A stretch of 64,000 nucleotides of DNA, from contig NZ_CP063832.1 of NCBI RefSeq assembly GCF_023277925.1, forward strand, positions 3,463,501-3,527,500. Direction: 5' to 3'. Shown here in pieces: positions 41,674-51,401 of the stretch (position 1 is the first letter of the stretch; the number at the start of each line of letters is the position of its first letter). A program made the position numbers and the translations under genes. The notes below the pieces were generated by a model, which saw only the letters and a program-made list of their open reading frames with translations, searched no databases and was not told the DNA's origin. The DNA is from Pseudomonas entomophila. GTDB lineage: Bacteria > Pseudomonadota > Gammaproteobacteria > Pseudomonadales > Pseudomonadaceae.

Positions 41674-44238
41674 TCAGGCAAAGACGATCTCGTCGCCCTC
41701 CACCTTCGCGGTGATCGCCGCCCCCGGCAGGAACTCGCCCCCGAGGATCAACTGCGCCAGCGGGTTCTCGATCCAGCGCTGGATAGCACGCTTGAGCGGC
41801 CGCGCGCCATACACCGGGTCGTAACCCACGGCGATCAGCTTGTCCAACGCCTCCGGGCTCAGGCTCAGCGACAGCTCGCGCTCGGCCAGGCGGCCACGCA
41901 GGCGGCCGAGCTGGATCTCGGTGATGCCGGCGATCTGTTCGCGTCCCAGTGGCTCGAACACCACCACCTCGTCGATCCGGTTGATGAACTCCGGACGGAA
42001 GTGCGAACCCACCGCATCCATCACCGCCGCGCGCTGCGCCTCGCGATCACCGACCAGCTCCTGGATCTGCGCCGAGCCAAGGTTGGAGGTCATCACGATC
42101 ACCGTGTTGCGGAAGTCCACGGTACGGCCGTGGCTGTCGGTCAGGCGACCGTCTTCCAGCACCTGCAGCAGCACGTTGAACACATCCGGGTGGGCCTTTT
42201 CCACCTCATCGAGCAGCACCACCGAATACGGCTTGCGGCGCACGGCCTCGGTCAGGTAACCGCCCTCTTCATAACCCACGTAGCCTGGCGGGGCGCCGAT
42301 CAGGCGAGCCACGGAGTGCTTCTCCATGAACTCGGACATGTCGATGCGCACCATGGCCTCTTCGGTGTCGAACAGGAACTCGGCCAGCGCCTTGCACAGT
42401 TCGGTCTTGCCCACACCAGTGGGCCCGAGGAACAGGAACGAGCCGCTGGGACGGTTCGGGTCGGACAACCCCGCACGGGAACGGCGCACGGCATTGGCCA
42501 CGGCGGTCACCGCCTCGTCCTGGCCAATCACCCGCTCATGCAGCAGCGCCTCCATCTTCAGCAGCTTCTCGCGCTCGCCTTCGAGCATCTTGGCTACCGG
42601 GATGCCGGTCCACTTGGAGACCACTTCGGCGATCTCTTCCTCGGTCACCTTGTTGCGCAGCAACTGGTTTTCGGTCTTGCCGTGCTGGTCGACCATCTGC
42701 AGGCTGCGCTCCAGGTCCGGGATCACCCCGTACTGCAGCTCGGCCATGCGGCTGAGGTCGCCCTTGCGACGGGCGGCTTCCAGCTCCTGGCGGGCCTGCT
42801 CGATCTTCTGCTGGATCTGCGCCGAGCCCTGCACCTCGGCTTTTTCCGAGGCCCAGATCTCTTCGAGGTCGGCGTACTCGCGTTCCAGGCGATCGATTTC
42901 CTCGGTCAGCTTCTCCAGACGCTTCTTCGCCGCTTCGTCCTCTTCTTTCTTCAGCGCCTGGGATTCCACCTTCAGTTGGATCAGGCGACGGTCGAGGCGG
43001 TCGAGCACTTCGGGCTTGGAGTCGATCTCCATGCGGATGCGGCTGGCGGCTTCGTCGATCAGGTCGATGGCCTTGTCCGGCAGCTGGCGGTCGGTGATGT
43101 AACGGTGGCTGAGCTTGGCTGCGGCAATGATCGCACCGTCGGTGATGGCCACCTTGTGGTGTACTTCATAGCGCTCTTTCAGGCCACGCAGGATGGCGAT
43201 GGTGTCTTCCTCGCTTGGCTCTTCGACCAGCACCTTCTGGAAGCGGCGCTCGAGGGCGGCGTCCTTCTCGATGAACTGGCGGTACTCGTTGAGCGTGGTG
43301 GCGCCGACGCAGTGCAGCTCGCCACGGGCCAGGGCCGGCTTGAGCATGTTGCCGGCGTCCATGGCACCTTCGCCCTTGCCGGCGCCGACCATGGTGTGCA
43401 GTTCGTCGATGAACAGGATGATCTGGCCTTCCTGCTTGCTCAGTTCGTTGAGCAGCGCCTTTAGGCGCTCTTCGAACTCGCCGCGGTACTTGGCGCCAGC
43501 GATCAGCGCGCCCATGTCCAGGGCCAGCAGGCGCTTGCCTTTGAGACCATCCGGCACTTCGCCGTTGATGATGCGCTGGGCCAGGCCTTCGGCGATGGCG
43601 GTCTTGCCCACGCCGGGCTCGCCGATCAGCACCGGGTTGTTCTTGGTACGGCGTTGCAGCACCTGGATGGTGCGGCGGATCTCGTCGTCACGGCCGATCA
43701 CCGGATCCAGCTTGCCCTCTTCGGCGCGCTTGGTGAGGTCGACGGTGTACTTGTCCAGGGCCTGGCGCGACTCTTCGGCGTTGGCGTCGTTCACCGCCGC
43801 GCCGCCGCGCAGGTTGTTGATGGCGTTCTCCAGGGCCTTCTTGCTCACGCCCTGGCCAAGCAGCAGCTTGCCGACCTTGCTGTTCTCGTCCATGGCGGCG
43901 AGCAGCACCAGCTCGCTGGAGATGAACTGGTCGCCCTTCTGCTGGGCCAGGCGGTCGGCCTGGTTGAGCAGGCGTGCCAGGTCCTGGGACATGTTCACAT
44001 CGCCAGTGGGGTTCTGGATTTTCGGCAGTTGGTCGAGCTCCTTGGTCAACGCCTTGCGCAGGCTGTTGATGTCGAAGCCGACCTGCATCAGCAGCGGCTT
44101 GATGGAGCCGCCCTGCTGGTCGATCAGCGCCTGCAGCAGGTGCAGGGGCTCGATGGCCGGGTGGTCCATGCCCACGGCCAGGGATTGGGAATCGGATAAT
44201 GCCAGTTGCAGCTTGCTGGTCAGTCGGTCTATTCGCAT
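41674..44238 (-). CDS. clpB: ATP-dependent disaggregase ClpB
   Basis: An 854-residue Hsp100 chaperone that, with DnaK, dissolves protein aggregates. N-domain ([20 protein letters not shown] start), first AAA+ domain with [16 protein letters not shown] (about 205-220), coiled-coil middle domain (about 410-520, [16 protein letters not shown]), second AAA+ domain with [15 protein letters not shown] (about 605-619), and typical C-terminus. Length matches the family (about 850-860). Preceded by a possible heat-shock promoter; downstream of pgeF in the same direction. Confidence 0.97.
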   Translation of the reverse strand: MRIDRLTSKLQLALSDSQSLAVGMDHPAIEPLHLLQALIDQQGGSIKPLLMQVGFDINSLRKALTKELDQLPKIQNPTGDVNMSQDLARLLNQADRLAQQKGDQFISSELVLLAAMDENSKVGKLLLGQGVSKKALENAINNLRGGAAVNDANAEESRQALDKYTVDLTKRAEEGKLDPVIGRDDEIRRTIQVLQRRTKNNPVLIGEPGVGKTAIAEGLAQRIINGEVPDGLKGKRLLALDMGALIAGAKYRGEFEERLKALLNELSKQEGQIILFIDELHTMVGAGKGEGAMDAGNMLKPALARGELHCVGATTLNEYRQFIEKDAALERRFQKVLVEEPSEEDTIAILRGLKERYEVHHKVAITDGAIIAAAKLSHRYITDRQLPDKAIDLIDEAASRIRMEIDSKPEVLDRLDRRLIQLKVESQALKKEEDEAAKKRLEKLTEEIDRLEREYADLEEIWASEKAEVQGSAQIQQKIEQARQELEAARRKGDLSRMAELQYGVIPDLERSLQMVDQHGKTENQLLRNKVTEEEIAEVVSKWTGIPVAKMLEGEREKLLKMEALLHERVIGQDEAVTAVANAVRRSRAGLSDPNRPSGSFLFLGPTGVGKTELCKALAEFLFDTEEAMVRIDMSEFMEKHSVARLIGAPPGYVGYEEGGYLTEAVRRKPYSVVLLDEVEKAHPDVFNVLLQVLEDGRLTDSHGRTVDFRNTVIVMTSNLGSAQIQELVGDREAQRAAVMDAVGSHFRPEFINRIDEVVVFEPLGREQIAGITEIQLGRLRGRLAERELSLSLSPEALDKLIAVGYDPVYGARPLKRAIQRWIENPLAQLILGGEFLPGAAITAKVEGDEIVFA

Positions 44239-44316
44239 GGGGGATACCTTCCTTTTAAAGGGCAGGCGGAGCGATGGACAGCACCTTTAATGATGAACCT
44301 GCCTGAGATGACCAAT

Positions 44317-44344
44317 AGATAAGGCTGATTCTGGAAGATTCAAG
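44317..44344 (-). promoter_or_regulatory. clpB: Candidate heat-shock (sigma-32) promoter of clpB
   Basis: CTTGAAT, 13 bases, CCTTATCT on the minus strand against the sigma-32 consensus CTTGAAA-N11-15-CCCCATNT; two mismatches in the -10 box, one in the -35. Distance to clpB ATG is about 80 bases. Confidence 0.5.
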
Positions 44345-44397
44345 CGTAGCGGGATTGACAAAGGTCAGGCGGTTGGTGATCGCCTGTCAGGCCCCTT

Positions 44398-44452
44398 TCG
44401 CCGGCAAGCCGGCTCCTACGGGGTTAGTGCGCGCAGGCTTGCCGGCGAACCC
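44398..44452. repeat. REP-like element (CGCCGGCAAGCCGGCTCC type)
   Basis: TTCGCCGGCAAGCC and GGCTTGCCGGCGAA as inverted arms, between pgeF and clpB. A single related copy is at about 41573. Confidence 0.7.
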
Positions 44453-44456
44453 AGGC

Positions 44457-45197
44457 TCAGCGTGGCTGCAACCAGACCAGCGAAGCGAAACGCCCACCTT
44501 GCGGGGTGCGGCGATACGAGAAGAAGCGCGGGTCGCTGACGGTGCAGAACCCACCGCCATAAACAGCGGTGACGCCCCGCGCCGCCAGGCGAATCCGCGC
44601 CAGCATGTAGATGTCGGCCATCAGCTTGCCTGGGCGCTCGCCCGCCACGAAGGCATCGGCCGCTTCAGGGTGCACGGCCGTGAAAGCGTCGCGCACCTCC
44701 AAACCAACTTCGAACGCTTGTGGCCCGATCGCCGGCCCCAACCACACCAGCATGTCTTCAGGCGGCAGTGCCAAGCGATCCAGCGTGGCCTCCAGCACAC
44801 CGCCCGCCAAACCGCGCCAGCCGGCATGGGCGGCGGCCACGCGGGTGCCGGCGCGGTCGCAGAACAACACTGGCAGGCAATCGGCGGTCATCACGGTGCA
44901 GGCGACGCTGGGCTGGTCGGTCCAGCTGGCGTCGGCCTCGGCGACCACGGCGGGGTCGGCATCCGCCACCACCAGGCCGTGCACCTGCTTGAGCCAGGCG
45001 GGCTGGATTGTGAACTCATCACTGAGGCGGCGACGGTTCTCGGCGACCGCCAGCGGGTCATCGCCCACATGGTCGCCAAGATTGAAGGAGGCGTAGGGCG
45101 GCTGGCTGACGCCGCCCTCGCGGGTGGTGACGCAGGCGCGAACCGAGGCCGGGGCCGGCCAGTCGGGGAAGATCAGCGACTGCGTCAGGCCACTCAT
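44457..45197 (-). CDS. pgeF: Peptidoglycan editing factor PgeF (YfiH/laccase-like)
   Basis: A 246-residue cytoplasmic protein of the multicopper polyphenol oxidase-like family. MTADCLPVLF at about 100-109 and VAAAHAGWRGLAGGVLE at about 118-134 hold the metal/catalytic His and Cys; GPAIGPQAFEVG follows. In E. coli PgeF removes L-Ser misincorporated into the muropeptide UDP-MurNAc. ATGA overlap with rluD. Confidence 0.93.
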   Translation of the reverse strand: MSGLTQSLIFPDWPAPASVRACVTTREGGVSQPPYASFNLGDHVGDDPLAVAENRRRLSDEFTIQPAWLKQVHGLVVADADPAVVAEADASWTDQPSVACTVMTADCLPVLFCDRAGTRVAAAHAGWRGLAGGVLEATLDRLALPPEDMLVWLGPAIGPQAFEVGLEVRDAFTAVHPEAADAFVAGERPGKLMADIYMLARIRLAARGVTAVYGGGFCTVSDPRFFSYRRTPQGGRFASLVWLQPR

Positions 45198-46156
45198 CCG
45201 ATAAAGCTCTCGCGGTCGTCATTGAGCAGCGACAGCAGCCAGAGGAAATCGTCCGGCAGCGGCGAGGCCCATTCCATGCGTTCGCCGGTGGTCGGGTGGT
45301 CCAATGCCAGGAAGCGCGCATGCAGCGCTTGGCGCGGGAAGTTCTTCACCGCCTCGACCATGGCCACGCTGGCGGCCGGTGGAATGCGGAAGCGCACGCC
45401 ATACGTCTGGTCGCCGACCAGCGGATAACCGACATGCGCCATGTGCACGCGGATCTGGTGGGTGCGGCCGGTTTCCAGCTTGACCCGCACATGGGTGTGC
45501 GACCGGAAACGCTTGAGCACGCGGTAGTGGCTGACGGCCGGCTTGCCGCCGTCAGTGACCGCCATGCGCTGGCGCTCGCCACCATGGCGGCCGATCGGGG
45601 CGTCGATCTTGCCACCGGCGATCACCACGCCCACCACGATGCATTCATAGATACGGCTGACCGAACGCTTCTGCAGCTGGTCGACCAGGTTCGTTTGCGC
45701 CTGCAGGGTCTTGGCCACCACCATCAGGCCGGTGGTGTCCTTGTCCAGACGGTGCACGATACCGGCACGCGGCACGTTGACGATGTCCGGTACATGGTGC
45801 AGCAGGGCATTGAGCAGGGTGCCGTCGGGGTGACCGGCCGCCGGGTGGACCACCAGCCCGGCGGGCTTGTTGATCACCAGGATCTGGTCGTCCTCGTAGA
45901 CGATGTCCAGCTCGATGTCCTGAGCCACCCATTCGCCCTGGGCTTCCTGCTCGGCCTCGAGGGCCAGGATGGAGCCACTGTGGACGGTGTCGCGCGGCCG
46001 CAGCACCGCGCCATCGACGGTCAGGCGGCCATCTTTGATCCACGAGGACAGGCGCGAGCGCGAGTACTCGGAGAACAATTGGGCGGCGACCTGGTCGAGG
46101 CGTTGGCCGCCCAGTTCGGACGGGACCTCTGCGCTAAGTTGAATGATCTCGGACAT
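45194..46156 (-). CDS. rluD: 23S rRNA pseudouridine synthase RluD
   Basis: A 320-residue enzyme that makes pseudouridines 1911/1915/1917 in helix 69 of 23S rRNA. N-terminal S4 domain (DQVAAQLFSEYSRSRLSSWI), catalytic domain with GIVHRLDKDTTGLMVVAKT (the Asp nucleophile at about residue 138), and RTHQIRVHMAHVGYPLVGD. Divergent from bamD with a short shared promoter region. Confidence 0.96.
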   Translation of the reverse strand: MSEIIQLSAEVPSELGGQRLDQVAAQLFSEYSRSRLSSWIKDGRLTVDGAVLRPRDTVHSGSILALEAEQEAQGEWVAQDIELDIVYEDDQILVINKPAGLVVHPAAGHPDGTLLNALLHHVPDIVNVPRAGIVHRLDKDTTGLMVVAKTLQAQTNLVDQLQKRSVSRIYECIVVGVVIAGGKIDAPIGRHGGERQRMAVTDGGKPAVSHYRVLKRFRSHTHVRVKLETGRTHQIRVHMAHVGYPLVGDQTYGVRFRIPPAASVAMVEAVKNFPRQALHARFLALDHPTTGERMEWASPLPDDFLWLLSLLNDDRESFIG

Positions 46157-46305
46157 GCTCGAATCGACGGGCGTTCAGCCTTTGGTTTCGGCTGCGCGCT
46201 TGTGGTTAAATACGGCTTCTTTTGCCCCGGGGTTTGGCCGGGGGCGCTCATCATAACAGGACGGCACCGCCCAAGACAGCGGCCGTCAAAGGGACGCAAG
46301 CCGCC

Positions 46306-47325
46306 ATGCAAGTGAAACACCTGCTGCTGATCGCCATCCTCGGGCTCACCGCTGCCTGTTCCTCGAACAAGGAAGTCATTGACGAGAACCTCAGCGAGGC
46401 CGAGCTGTACCAGCAGGCGCAGGCCGACCTGGACAACTCCAGCTACACCAGCGCCGTGAACAAGCTCAAGGCCCTGGAGTCGCGCTACCCGTTCGGCCGT
46501 TACGCCGACCAGGCCCAGCTCGAGCTGATCTACGCCAACTACAAGAATTCCGAGCCCGAGGCCGCCAAGTCCGCCGCCGAGCGCTTCATCCGCCTGCACC
46601 CGCAGCACCCGAACGTCGACTACGCCTACTATCTCAAAGGCCTGACCTCGTTCGACCAGGACCGCGGCCTGCTGGCGCGCTTCCTGCCGCTGGACATGAC
46701 CAAGCGCGACCCGGGCGCGGCCCGCGACTCGTACAACGAGTTCGCCCAGCTCACCAGCCGCTTCCCCAACAGCCGTTACTCGCCGGACGCCAAGCAGCGC
46801 ATGATCTACCTGCGCAACCTGCTGGCCTCCTACGAAATCCACGTGGCCAACTACTACCTCAGCCGTGAGGCTTATGTAGCCGCCGCCAACCGTGGCCGCT
46901 ACGTGGTCGAGAACTTCCAGGAAACCCCGTCGGTGGGCGACGGCCTGGCGGTGATGGTCGAGTCGTACCAGCACATGCACCTGGACGAGCTGGCCGCCAC
47001 CAGCCTCGAGACCCTCAAGCTCAACTACCCGGACCACCCGAGCCTGGTCGATGGCCAGTTCGTCGTCAAACAGGACGAGAACGGCAACCGCTCCTGGCTG
47101 TCGAAAGCCACTCTAGGCCTGATCGATACCAAGACCCCGCTGCCGCCGGGCGAGACCCGCGCCAACCAGGATGTGGTCAAGCAGTTCCAGGACGCCCGCT
47201 CCGAGATGCCGGAAGAGCTGCTGCCCAAAGACGAAAACGGCGACCCGATCCTGCCGGCAGGTCCGAAGGAAGCTGAGCAGGACCGTTCGTGGTTCAGCTA
47301 CATGACCTTCGGTCTGTTCGACTGA
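46306..47325 (+). CDS. bamD: Outer-membrane assembly lipoprotein BamD
   Basis: A 339-residue essential lipoprotein of the BAM complex. Signal peptide [18 protein letters not shown] with Cys at 18; TPR repeats follow ([60 protein letters not shown]). The C-terminal 80 residues after the TPRs are longer than in E. coli, as in Pseudomonas. AAAGGG is 12 bases before the ATG. Confidence 0.96.
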   Translation: MQVKHLLLIAILGLTAACSSNKEVIDENLSEAELYQQAQADLDNSSYTSAVNKLKALESRYPFGRYADQAQLELIYANYKNSEPEAAKSAAERFIRLHPQHPNVDYAYYLKGLTSFDQDRGLLARFLPLDMTKRDPGAARDSYNEFAQLTSRFPNSRYSPDAKQRMIYLRNLLASYEIHVANYYLSREAYVAAANRGRYVVENFQETPSVGDGLAVMVESYQHMHLDELAATSLETLKLNYPDHPSLVDGQFVVKQDENGNRSWLSKATLGLIDTKTPLPPGETRANQDVVKQFQDARSEMPEELLPKDENGDPILPAGPKEAEQDRSWFSYMTFGLFD

Positions 47326-47345
47326 TCACCAGCGCAAAAAAGAAA

Positions 47346-47369
47346 GGGAGGCCTGAGGCCTCCCTTTTT
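47346..47369 (+). terminator. Rho-independent terminator after bamD
   Basis: GGGAGGCC-TGA-GGCCTCCC followed by TTTTTT, 21 bases past the stop. Confidence 0.92.
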
Positions 47370-47420
47370 TATTGCCCGCATCCTAGACTGTCGGCTTCTT
47401 TTCTCGACAAGCTGGACACC

Positions 47421-47651
47421 ATGGTTCGCCTACTTTTCTGGATCGCCCTGATCGCCGCCGCGTTCTGGCTGTGGCGCAAGTTCAAGACCAGCCAGCAGTC
47501 CCCCGCCGAACCACGGCTGGAGGACCCACTGAAGATGGTGCGTTGCGCCCACTGCGGCGTGCACCTGCCCAATGACCGGGCGTTGCAGCAGGGCAAGGAA
47601 TGGTATTGCAGCCAGCAGCATTTGCAGCAAGGGCCGGGCCAGCAACGCTGA
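47421..47651 (+). CDS. PP0621-family small protein
   Basis: A 76-residue protein: one membrane helix (MVRLLFWIALIAAAFWLWRK), a short linker, then a zinc-ribbon-like MVRCAHCGVHLPNDRALQ with a second CSQQH. The family is conserved in pseudomonads downstream of bamD; function unknown. I start at ATG 47421 although no strong ribosome binding site precedes it. Confidence 0.8.
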   Translation: MVRLLFWIALIAAAFWLWRKFKTSQQSPAEPRLEDPLKMVRCAHCGVHLPNDRALQQGKEWYCSQQHLQQGPGQQR

Positions 47652-47675
47652 CCCCATGAAACCCGCCCAGGCCCT

Positions 47676-47760
47676 GTAGAAGCGGGTTTACCCGCGATCA
47701 CCAGCAAAGCTGGCGCCAGGTACCGCGGTGCCTGCTTCGCGGCTGAAGCCGCTCCTGCAG
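47676..47760. repeat. REP palindrome pair, diverged
   Basis: TGTAGAAGCGGGTTTACCCGCGA at the left and GCGGCTGAAGCCGCTCCTGC at the right; the left arm belongs to a different REP subtype than the right one. Confidence 0.65.
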
Positions 47761-47786
47761 AGCGCGCGCAGTATCGTCCGAAGGCC

Positions 47787-48884
47787 TCAGCCCAGACGAC
47801 CTTCAGGCGCATAAGGCGCAGGGTCGATGATCGGCTCACGCCCCAGCAACAGGTCGCTGAACAGCTGGCACGACGCCGGCGCCAGCACCAGGCCATTGCG
47901 GTAATGGCCGCAGTTCAGCCACAGGCCTTCCTGCCCCGGCACAGCGCCGATGTACGGGATACCTTCAGGCGATCCCGGACGCAGACCGGCCCAATGCCCC
48001 ACCACCTCGGCATCCGCCAACGCAGGCAACAGCTCGATGGCCGACGCCTTGAGGCTCTCCAGTGCATCTTCGGTTGGGGTCTTGTCATAACCGGCGTGTT
48101 CCAGGGTGCTGCCCACCAGGATATGCCCATCACGGCGCGGGATGGCGTAGCGCCCCTTGGCCAGGACCATGCTGGGGAGGAAGTCCTCGGCGCACTTGAA
48201 CAGGATCATCTGGCCCTTCACCGGCTCCACCGGCAGTTCCAGCCCCAGCGTTTTCAGCAGATCGCCGCTCCAGGCACCCGCACTGAGCACCACCTCATCG
48301 GCGGCCAGCACGCCATCACCGGTCCGTACGCCCGTGACACGCCCGCCATTCTGCTCGAAACCGGTGACCTGGCAGTGCTCGCGCAGGGTGACGTTGGGTA
48401 GCGCCTGCAACGCGGCCTTGAGCGACTTGACCAGGCGCGGGTTACGCACATTGGCCACTCCGGCCATGTAGATCGCGTGCTGGTAGCCCGCCCCGAGCAC
48501 CGGTACCGCATCGTAGGCCGCCGAAATATCCACCGCGCTCAGCGGGCGCTGCTCCCGCGCGGCCCAGGCCAGCGCCTCGGCCTCATCGTCCAGGTCCAGC
48601 CAGTAGAGCCCGGTGGTGTGTACTTCGGGGTCGACCCCGGTGCTGGCGAACAGGCACTCGCCCAGCTGTGGATAAAAGTCCTGCGACCAATGCGCAAGCG
48701 CGGTCACCGCCGGGCTGTAGCGCCACGGATAAAGGGGCGAGACAATGCCACCACCCGCCCACGAAGATTCCCGGCCCACCTCACCCTGGTCACACACCAC
48801 CACCCGGTCGACCTCAGCCGCCAGGTTGAACGCCGTCAGCAGGCCGATGACACCCCCGCCGACAATCACTACTTGCTTGCTCAT
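47787..48884 (-). CDS. thiO: Glycine oxidase ThiO
   Basis: A 365-residue FAD enzyme that oxidises glycine to dehydroglycine for the thiazole of thiamine. FAD motif VVIVGGGVIGLLTAFNLAAE at residues 5-24, the GRESSWAGGGIVSPLYPW segment of the DAAO family, and GLRPGSPEGIPYIG near the C-terminus. ATG 48884 preferred over the one at 48914. Located next to the minor pilin genes as in other Pseudomonas. Confidence 0.92.
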   Translation of the reverse strand: MSKQVVIVGGGVIGLLTAFNLAAEVDRVVVCDQGEVGRESSWAGGGIVSPLYPWRYSPAVTALAHWSQDFYPQLGECLFASTGVDPEVHTTGLYWLDLDDEAEALAWAAREQRPLSAVDISAAYDAVPVLGAGYQHAIYMAGVANVRNPRLVKSLKAALQALPNVTLREHCQVTGFEQNGGRVTGVRTGDGVLAADEVVLSAGAWSGDLLKTLGLELPVEPVKGQMILFKCAEDFLPSMVLAKGRYAIPRRDGHILVGSTLEHAGYDKTPTEDALESLKASAIELLPALADAEVVGHWAGLRPGSPEGIPYIGAVPGQEGLWLNCGHYRNGLVLAPASCQLFSDLLLGREPIIDPAPYAPEGRLG

Positions 48885-48937
48885 CGTTCGATCCAACACC
48901 TGAAGTAAATCCACGGTGCACGGGCACCTTCTGATCT

Positions 48938-49336
48938 TCAGCTTCCCCAGCAGGCCACGGTGTCTTCACCACCGCCTGGATTGCCGCGCATGCCCGTATG
49001 CTCGAGCTGGAAATCGCCACAGCGATCGTGTGCCATAAGCGAATCCGGCAGGCGAATTGCTAGCAACGTGAACGTCTCGCTGTCGCGCCGGGCCTGCAGG
49101 CGGTAATAGCGATTGCCGGCTGGCAGTGGCGTGGTCAACTGCTCGTTGTCCACGTACTCACCGACGCGCGCACGGTGCTGCTCCAGACGCAAGGCAACAT
49201 CCTGCAGCAGGCCGGCCACCTCAATGCGCGCGGCGCGCCGAAGCTGGTCGCTGTAACTGGGGTAGGCAATGGCTGCCAGCATGCCGGTCAGCGCCACGAC
49301 AATCAATAACTCGATCAGACCAAGGCCACGCTGCAT
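48938..49336 (-). CDS. pilE: Minor pilin PilE-like
   Basis: A 132-residue prepilin: MQRGLG then LIELLIVVALTGMLAAIAYP, with Glu at mature +5. Two C-terminal Cys (DRCGDF, TVACWGS) as in minor pilins. Last gene of the pilV-W-X-E cluster; a single base separates it from pilX. Confidence 0.85.
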   Translation of the reverse strand: MQRGLGLIELLIVVALTGMLAAIAYPSYSDQLRRAARIEVAGLLQDVALRLEQHRARVGEYVDNEQLTTPLPAGNRYYRLQARRDSETFTLLAIRLPDSLMAHDRCGDFQLEHTGMRGNPGGGEDTVACWGS

Positions 49337-49337
49337 C

Positions 49338-49808
49338 TCAATGCTCCGCGAGGCGTTGGCGCCAGCTGACCCGTCCCGAGAGCAGCCGGCCGTCCACGGC
49401 ATATACAGCCTCGAGGAATTGCCGGCCCCGTGATTGTCGGCTGAAGGCCGTTACCCGGAACAGGGTGACCCCCTCCGCCTGGGGCCTCCCGGCTGCGCGC
49501 GTACTCTCCCCCAGCGCCTGCAGCAGCACGAACCCGCTCGCTGTAGGCAACCAAGGCAGGCCAGGCTCGCCCTCGGGCAAATCCGGTGGCAGACAGGCCT
49601 GGCATAAGGCCGGTGGTACATCGAGCAGCAACCAGCTCCCTTCGACCAGGCTCGCTTCTGCCTGCTCGAAGGCCCGCGCCGCGCTCCGCTGTTCGCCCGC
49701 CAGGCGCTGCTGCAATAGCGCCTCCTGCAACGCCATGGCACTGAGCAGGCCAAGCAACAGGCTCAGGGTCAGCGCCGTCAACAGGACCACGCCTCGCTGC
49801 CCGCTCAT
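49338..49808 (-). CDS. pilX: Minor pilin-associated protein PilX
   Basis: A 156-residue protein starting MSGQRGVVLLTALTLSLLLG, the PilX-type N-terminus (Gly-Val-Val-Leu-Leu) without the +5 Glu, then GEQRSAARAFEQAEASLVE. Overlaps pilW by four bases (ATGA). Confidence 0.85.
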   Translation of the reverse strand: MSGQRGVVLLTALTLSLLLGLLSAMALQEALLQQRLAGEQRSAARAFEQAEASLVEGSWLLLDVPPALCQACLPPDLPEGEPGLPWLPTASGFVLLQALGESTRAAGRPQAEGVTLFRVTAFSRQSRGRQFLEAVYAVDGRLLSGRVSWRQRLAEH

Positions 49809-50452
49809 GCGCCGCCCCACGGATTGCGCACGGCCACACTCATTTCATGGCGCTGTTCCAGCCCGTACCGCCTATCGTGCAGGATCAGCCGGATATCCAC
49901 ACGCAGCCCCTCCCCGGTTTCGACTTCACTCACCTCAAACGCCCGCACGTTGTCGATCAGGCTGACATGCTGGGCGTTGGTGGTGAACATGAGGCTGCCA
50001 TTTCGCAGGCGATAACCTATTCGACGGACGGGTATCGCAAGGACCTGCGGGCCTGCGAAATGAGGCCCGGCCTCGACCCTCGCCCAGGTGCGGCAATCGG
50101 TCAGCACGGTCCAGTCCGCAACCCCGAGCACACCGGGCAGCTCGGCCCCCACCAGCGTCAGGCTGTCGCTGGTGATCTCGATGGGCCTGGCAAAAGCCCT
50201 GGCGGCAAGCGGGTCGGCAAAGTCCTCGGGGTCCAGGCGCAAGCAGCCGAACATGCCCGCCATGCGGACATCCTCCGACAGGCGCTGCAAGACAAGCCGG
50301 GCATCATCCTGCAGACGTGCCTTCACACCTTGCAGCTGCCAAGCCTGGTGGGCGGATCCGAACAGCTGGCCTGCCACTGTCAGCAAAAGCAGCCCCAGTG
50401 CAAGGGCCAGCAAGACCTCGATCAGGCCAAGCCCGTTCTGGCGCCTTCTCAC
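49805..50452 (-). CDS. pilW: Minor pilin PilW
   Basis: A 215-residue prepilin with the leader VRRRQNG then LGLIEVLLALALGLLLLTVA. GTG start at 50452, overlapping the pilV stop (GTGA), with AAGG seven bases upstream; an earlier GTG at 50458 has poor spacing. The C-terminal half is a globular pseudopilin domain with several Cys (CRTWA, FGCLRL). Confidence 0.85.
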   Translation of the reverse strand: MRRRQNGLGLIEVLLALALGLLLLTVAGQLFGSAHQAWQLQGVKARLQDDARLVLQRLSEDVRMAGMFGCLRLDPEDFADPLAARAFARPIEITSDSLTLVGAELPGVLGVADWTVLTDCRTWARVEAGPHFAGPQVLAIPVRRIGYRLRNGSLMFTTNAQHVSLIDNVRAFEVSEVETGEGLRVDIRLILHDRRYGLEQRHEMSVAVRNPWGGA

Positions 50453-50811
50453 GGCCACACCTTGCCCTGCAGGCTCAGCGAGGGGCGCTGCGCGTCACCG
50501 GGTGCCGACCAGTCAAGCTCCAGCGTCAGTTCGCCCGCCGCCCGCTTCACCCGCCCTTCGGCCGACGGGCCCAACACGTCCACCACCTGGGACCGCCAGG
50601 CGGCTTCTTCACCCGCCGTCAGCGAACCGACAGCCCTCGCCCGCTCCAGTATGTTCTGGGCAATCTGCACAGCCTGGCCATCGAGGTGCGCGCTATCGCT
50701 TACCTGCAGGCTGCGCAGTTGCAGGGCCGCCGATGCAAATACCCCTAGCGCCAGCACGGCCATCGCCAGCAACACCTCCAGCAGTGTCATGCCCGCTTCC
50801 CTCACCTGCAT
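50449..50811 (-). CDS. pilV: Minor pilin PilV
   Basis: A 120-residue prepilin: MQVREAG then MTLLEVLLAMAVLALGVFAS, with Glu at +5. Shorter than the usual PilV. First gene of the minus-strand minor-pilin operon. Confidence 0.85.
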   Translation of the reverse strand: MQVREAGMTLLEVLLAMAVLALGVFASAALQLRSLQVSDSAHLDGQAVQIAQNILERARAVGSLTAGEEAAWRSQVVDVLGPSAEGRVKRAAGELTLELDWSAPGDAQRPSLSLQGKVWP

Positions 50812-50920
50812 TCCCTGCCCTCCCGGGAGCTTTCCTCGCCATTTGCCTGAACCGGCTGACTGGCGTCCTTGGCCATGTAGCCGGAAGCTTCAGCGAAGCA
50901 GGTCCAGAGAGGAATGCACG

Positions 50921-51400
50921 GTGAGGCAACAGGGAGTAACACTGATACAAATGATGTGCGCACTGGCGGTGGCAAGCCTTCTGACGCATCTCGGTACGTC
51001 GGCCTACAGGGCTTTCAGCGAAACACTTCATCAAGCGGCCACGGCCCGGGAGTTGGCACAAGCACTACGTTCCGCTCGCAACCAAGCCACGTTGCGGCAA
51101 CAGGCGGTGCGGGTCAGACCATTGGAAGGCGACTGGAGCAAGGGGTGGCGTGTGTCGCTGGAGCACAACGGGCAACTGCTGCGCGAGCATCGGCTGGCAC
51201 GGTCACTGAGGATATCCGCGAGTTCAGCCAGGGAGGTGAGATTCAGCAGGCGCGGCGCACCGCTAGGGGAAGGGTTCGGTGGTACCACGCTGGACATCTG
51301 CCAGCGTGCCACCCTGCTCAGCCGCCACCAGGTGGTGCTGAGCCCCAGTGGCAGAGTCAGCCTGCGCAGCGACGAGGGCCGCCGCTGCACAGGCCCCTGA
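50921..51400 (+). CDS. FimU/FimT-type pseudopilin (GspH family)
   Basis: A 159-residue GspH/FimT protein from GTG 50921 (AGAGAGGA nine bases upstream): VRQQGVTLIQMMCALAVASL, then ATARELAQALRSARNQATLR, the GspH signature. The residue at mature +5 is Gln instead of the nearly invariant Glu, unusual for a type IV prepilin. It is on the opposite strand from pilV-W-X-E, unlike the single fimU-pilV-W-X-Y1-E operon of P. aeruginosa. Confidence 0.8.
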   Translation: MRQQGVTLIQMMCALAVASLLTHLGTSAYRAFSETLHQAATARELAQALRSARNQATLRQQAVRVRPLEGDWSKGWRVSLEHNGQLLREHRLARSLRISASSAREVRFSRRGAPLGEGFGGTTLDICQRATLLSRHQVVLSPSGRVSLRSDEGRRCTGP

Positions 51401-51401
51401 G

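Noticed and set aside
42001..43464. 487-codon frame opposite clpB
   Set aside because: Shadow of clpB, low-complexity composition.
49847..50920. N-terminal extension of the FimU-like frame (517 codons in all)
   Set aside because: The part before 50921 is antisense to pilW and pilV and does not look like protein; the prepilin leader starts at GTG 50921.
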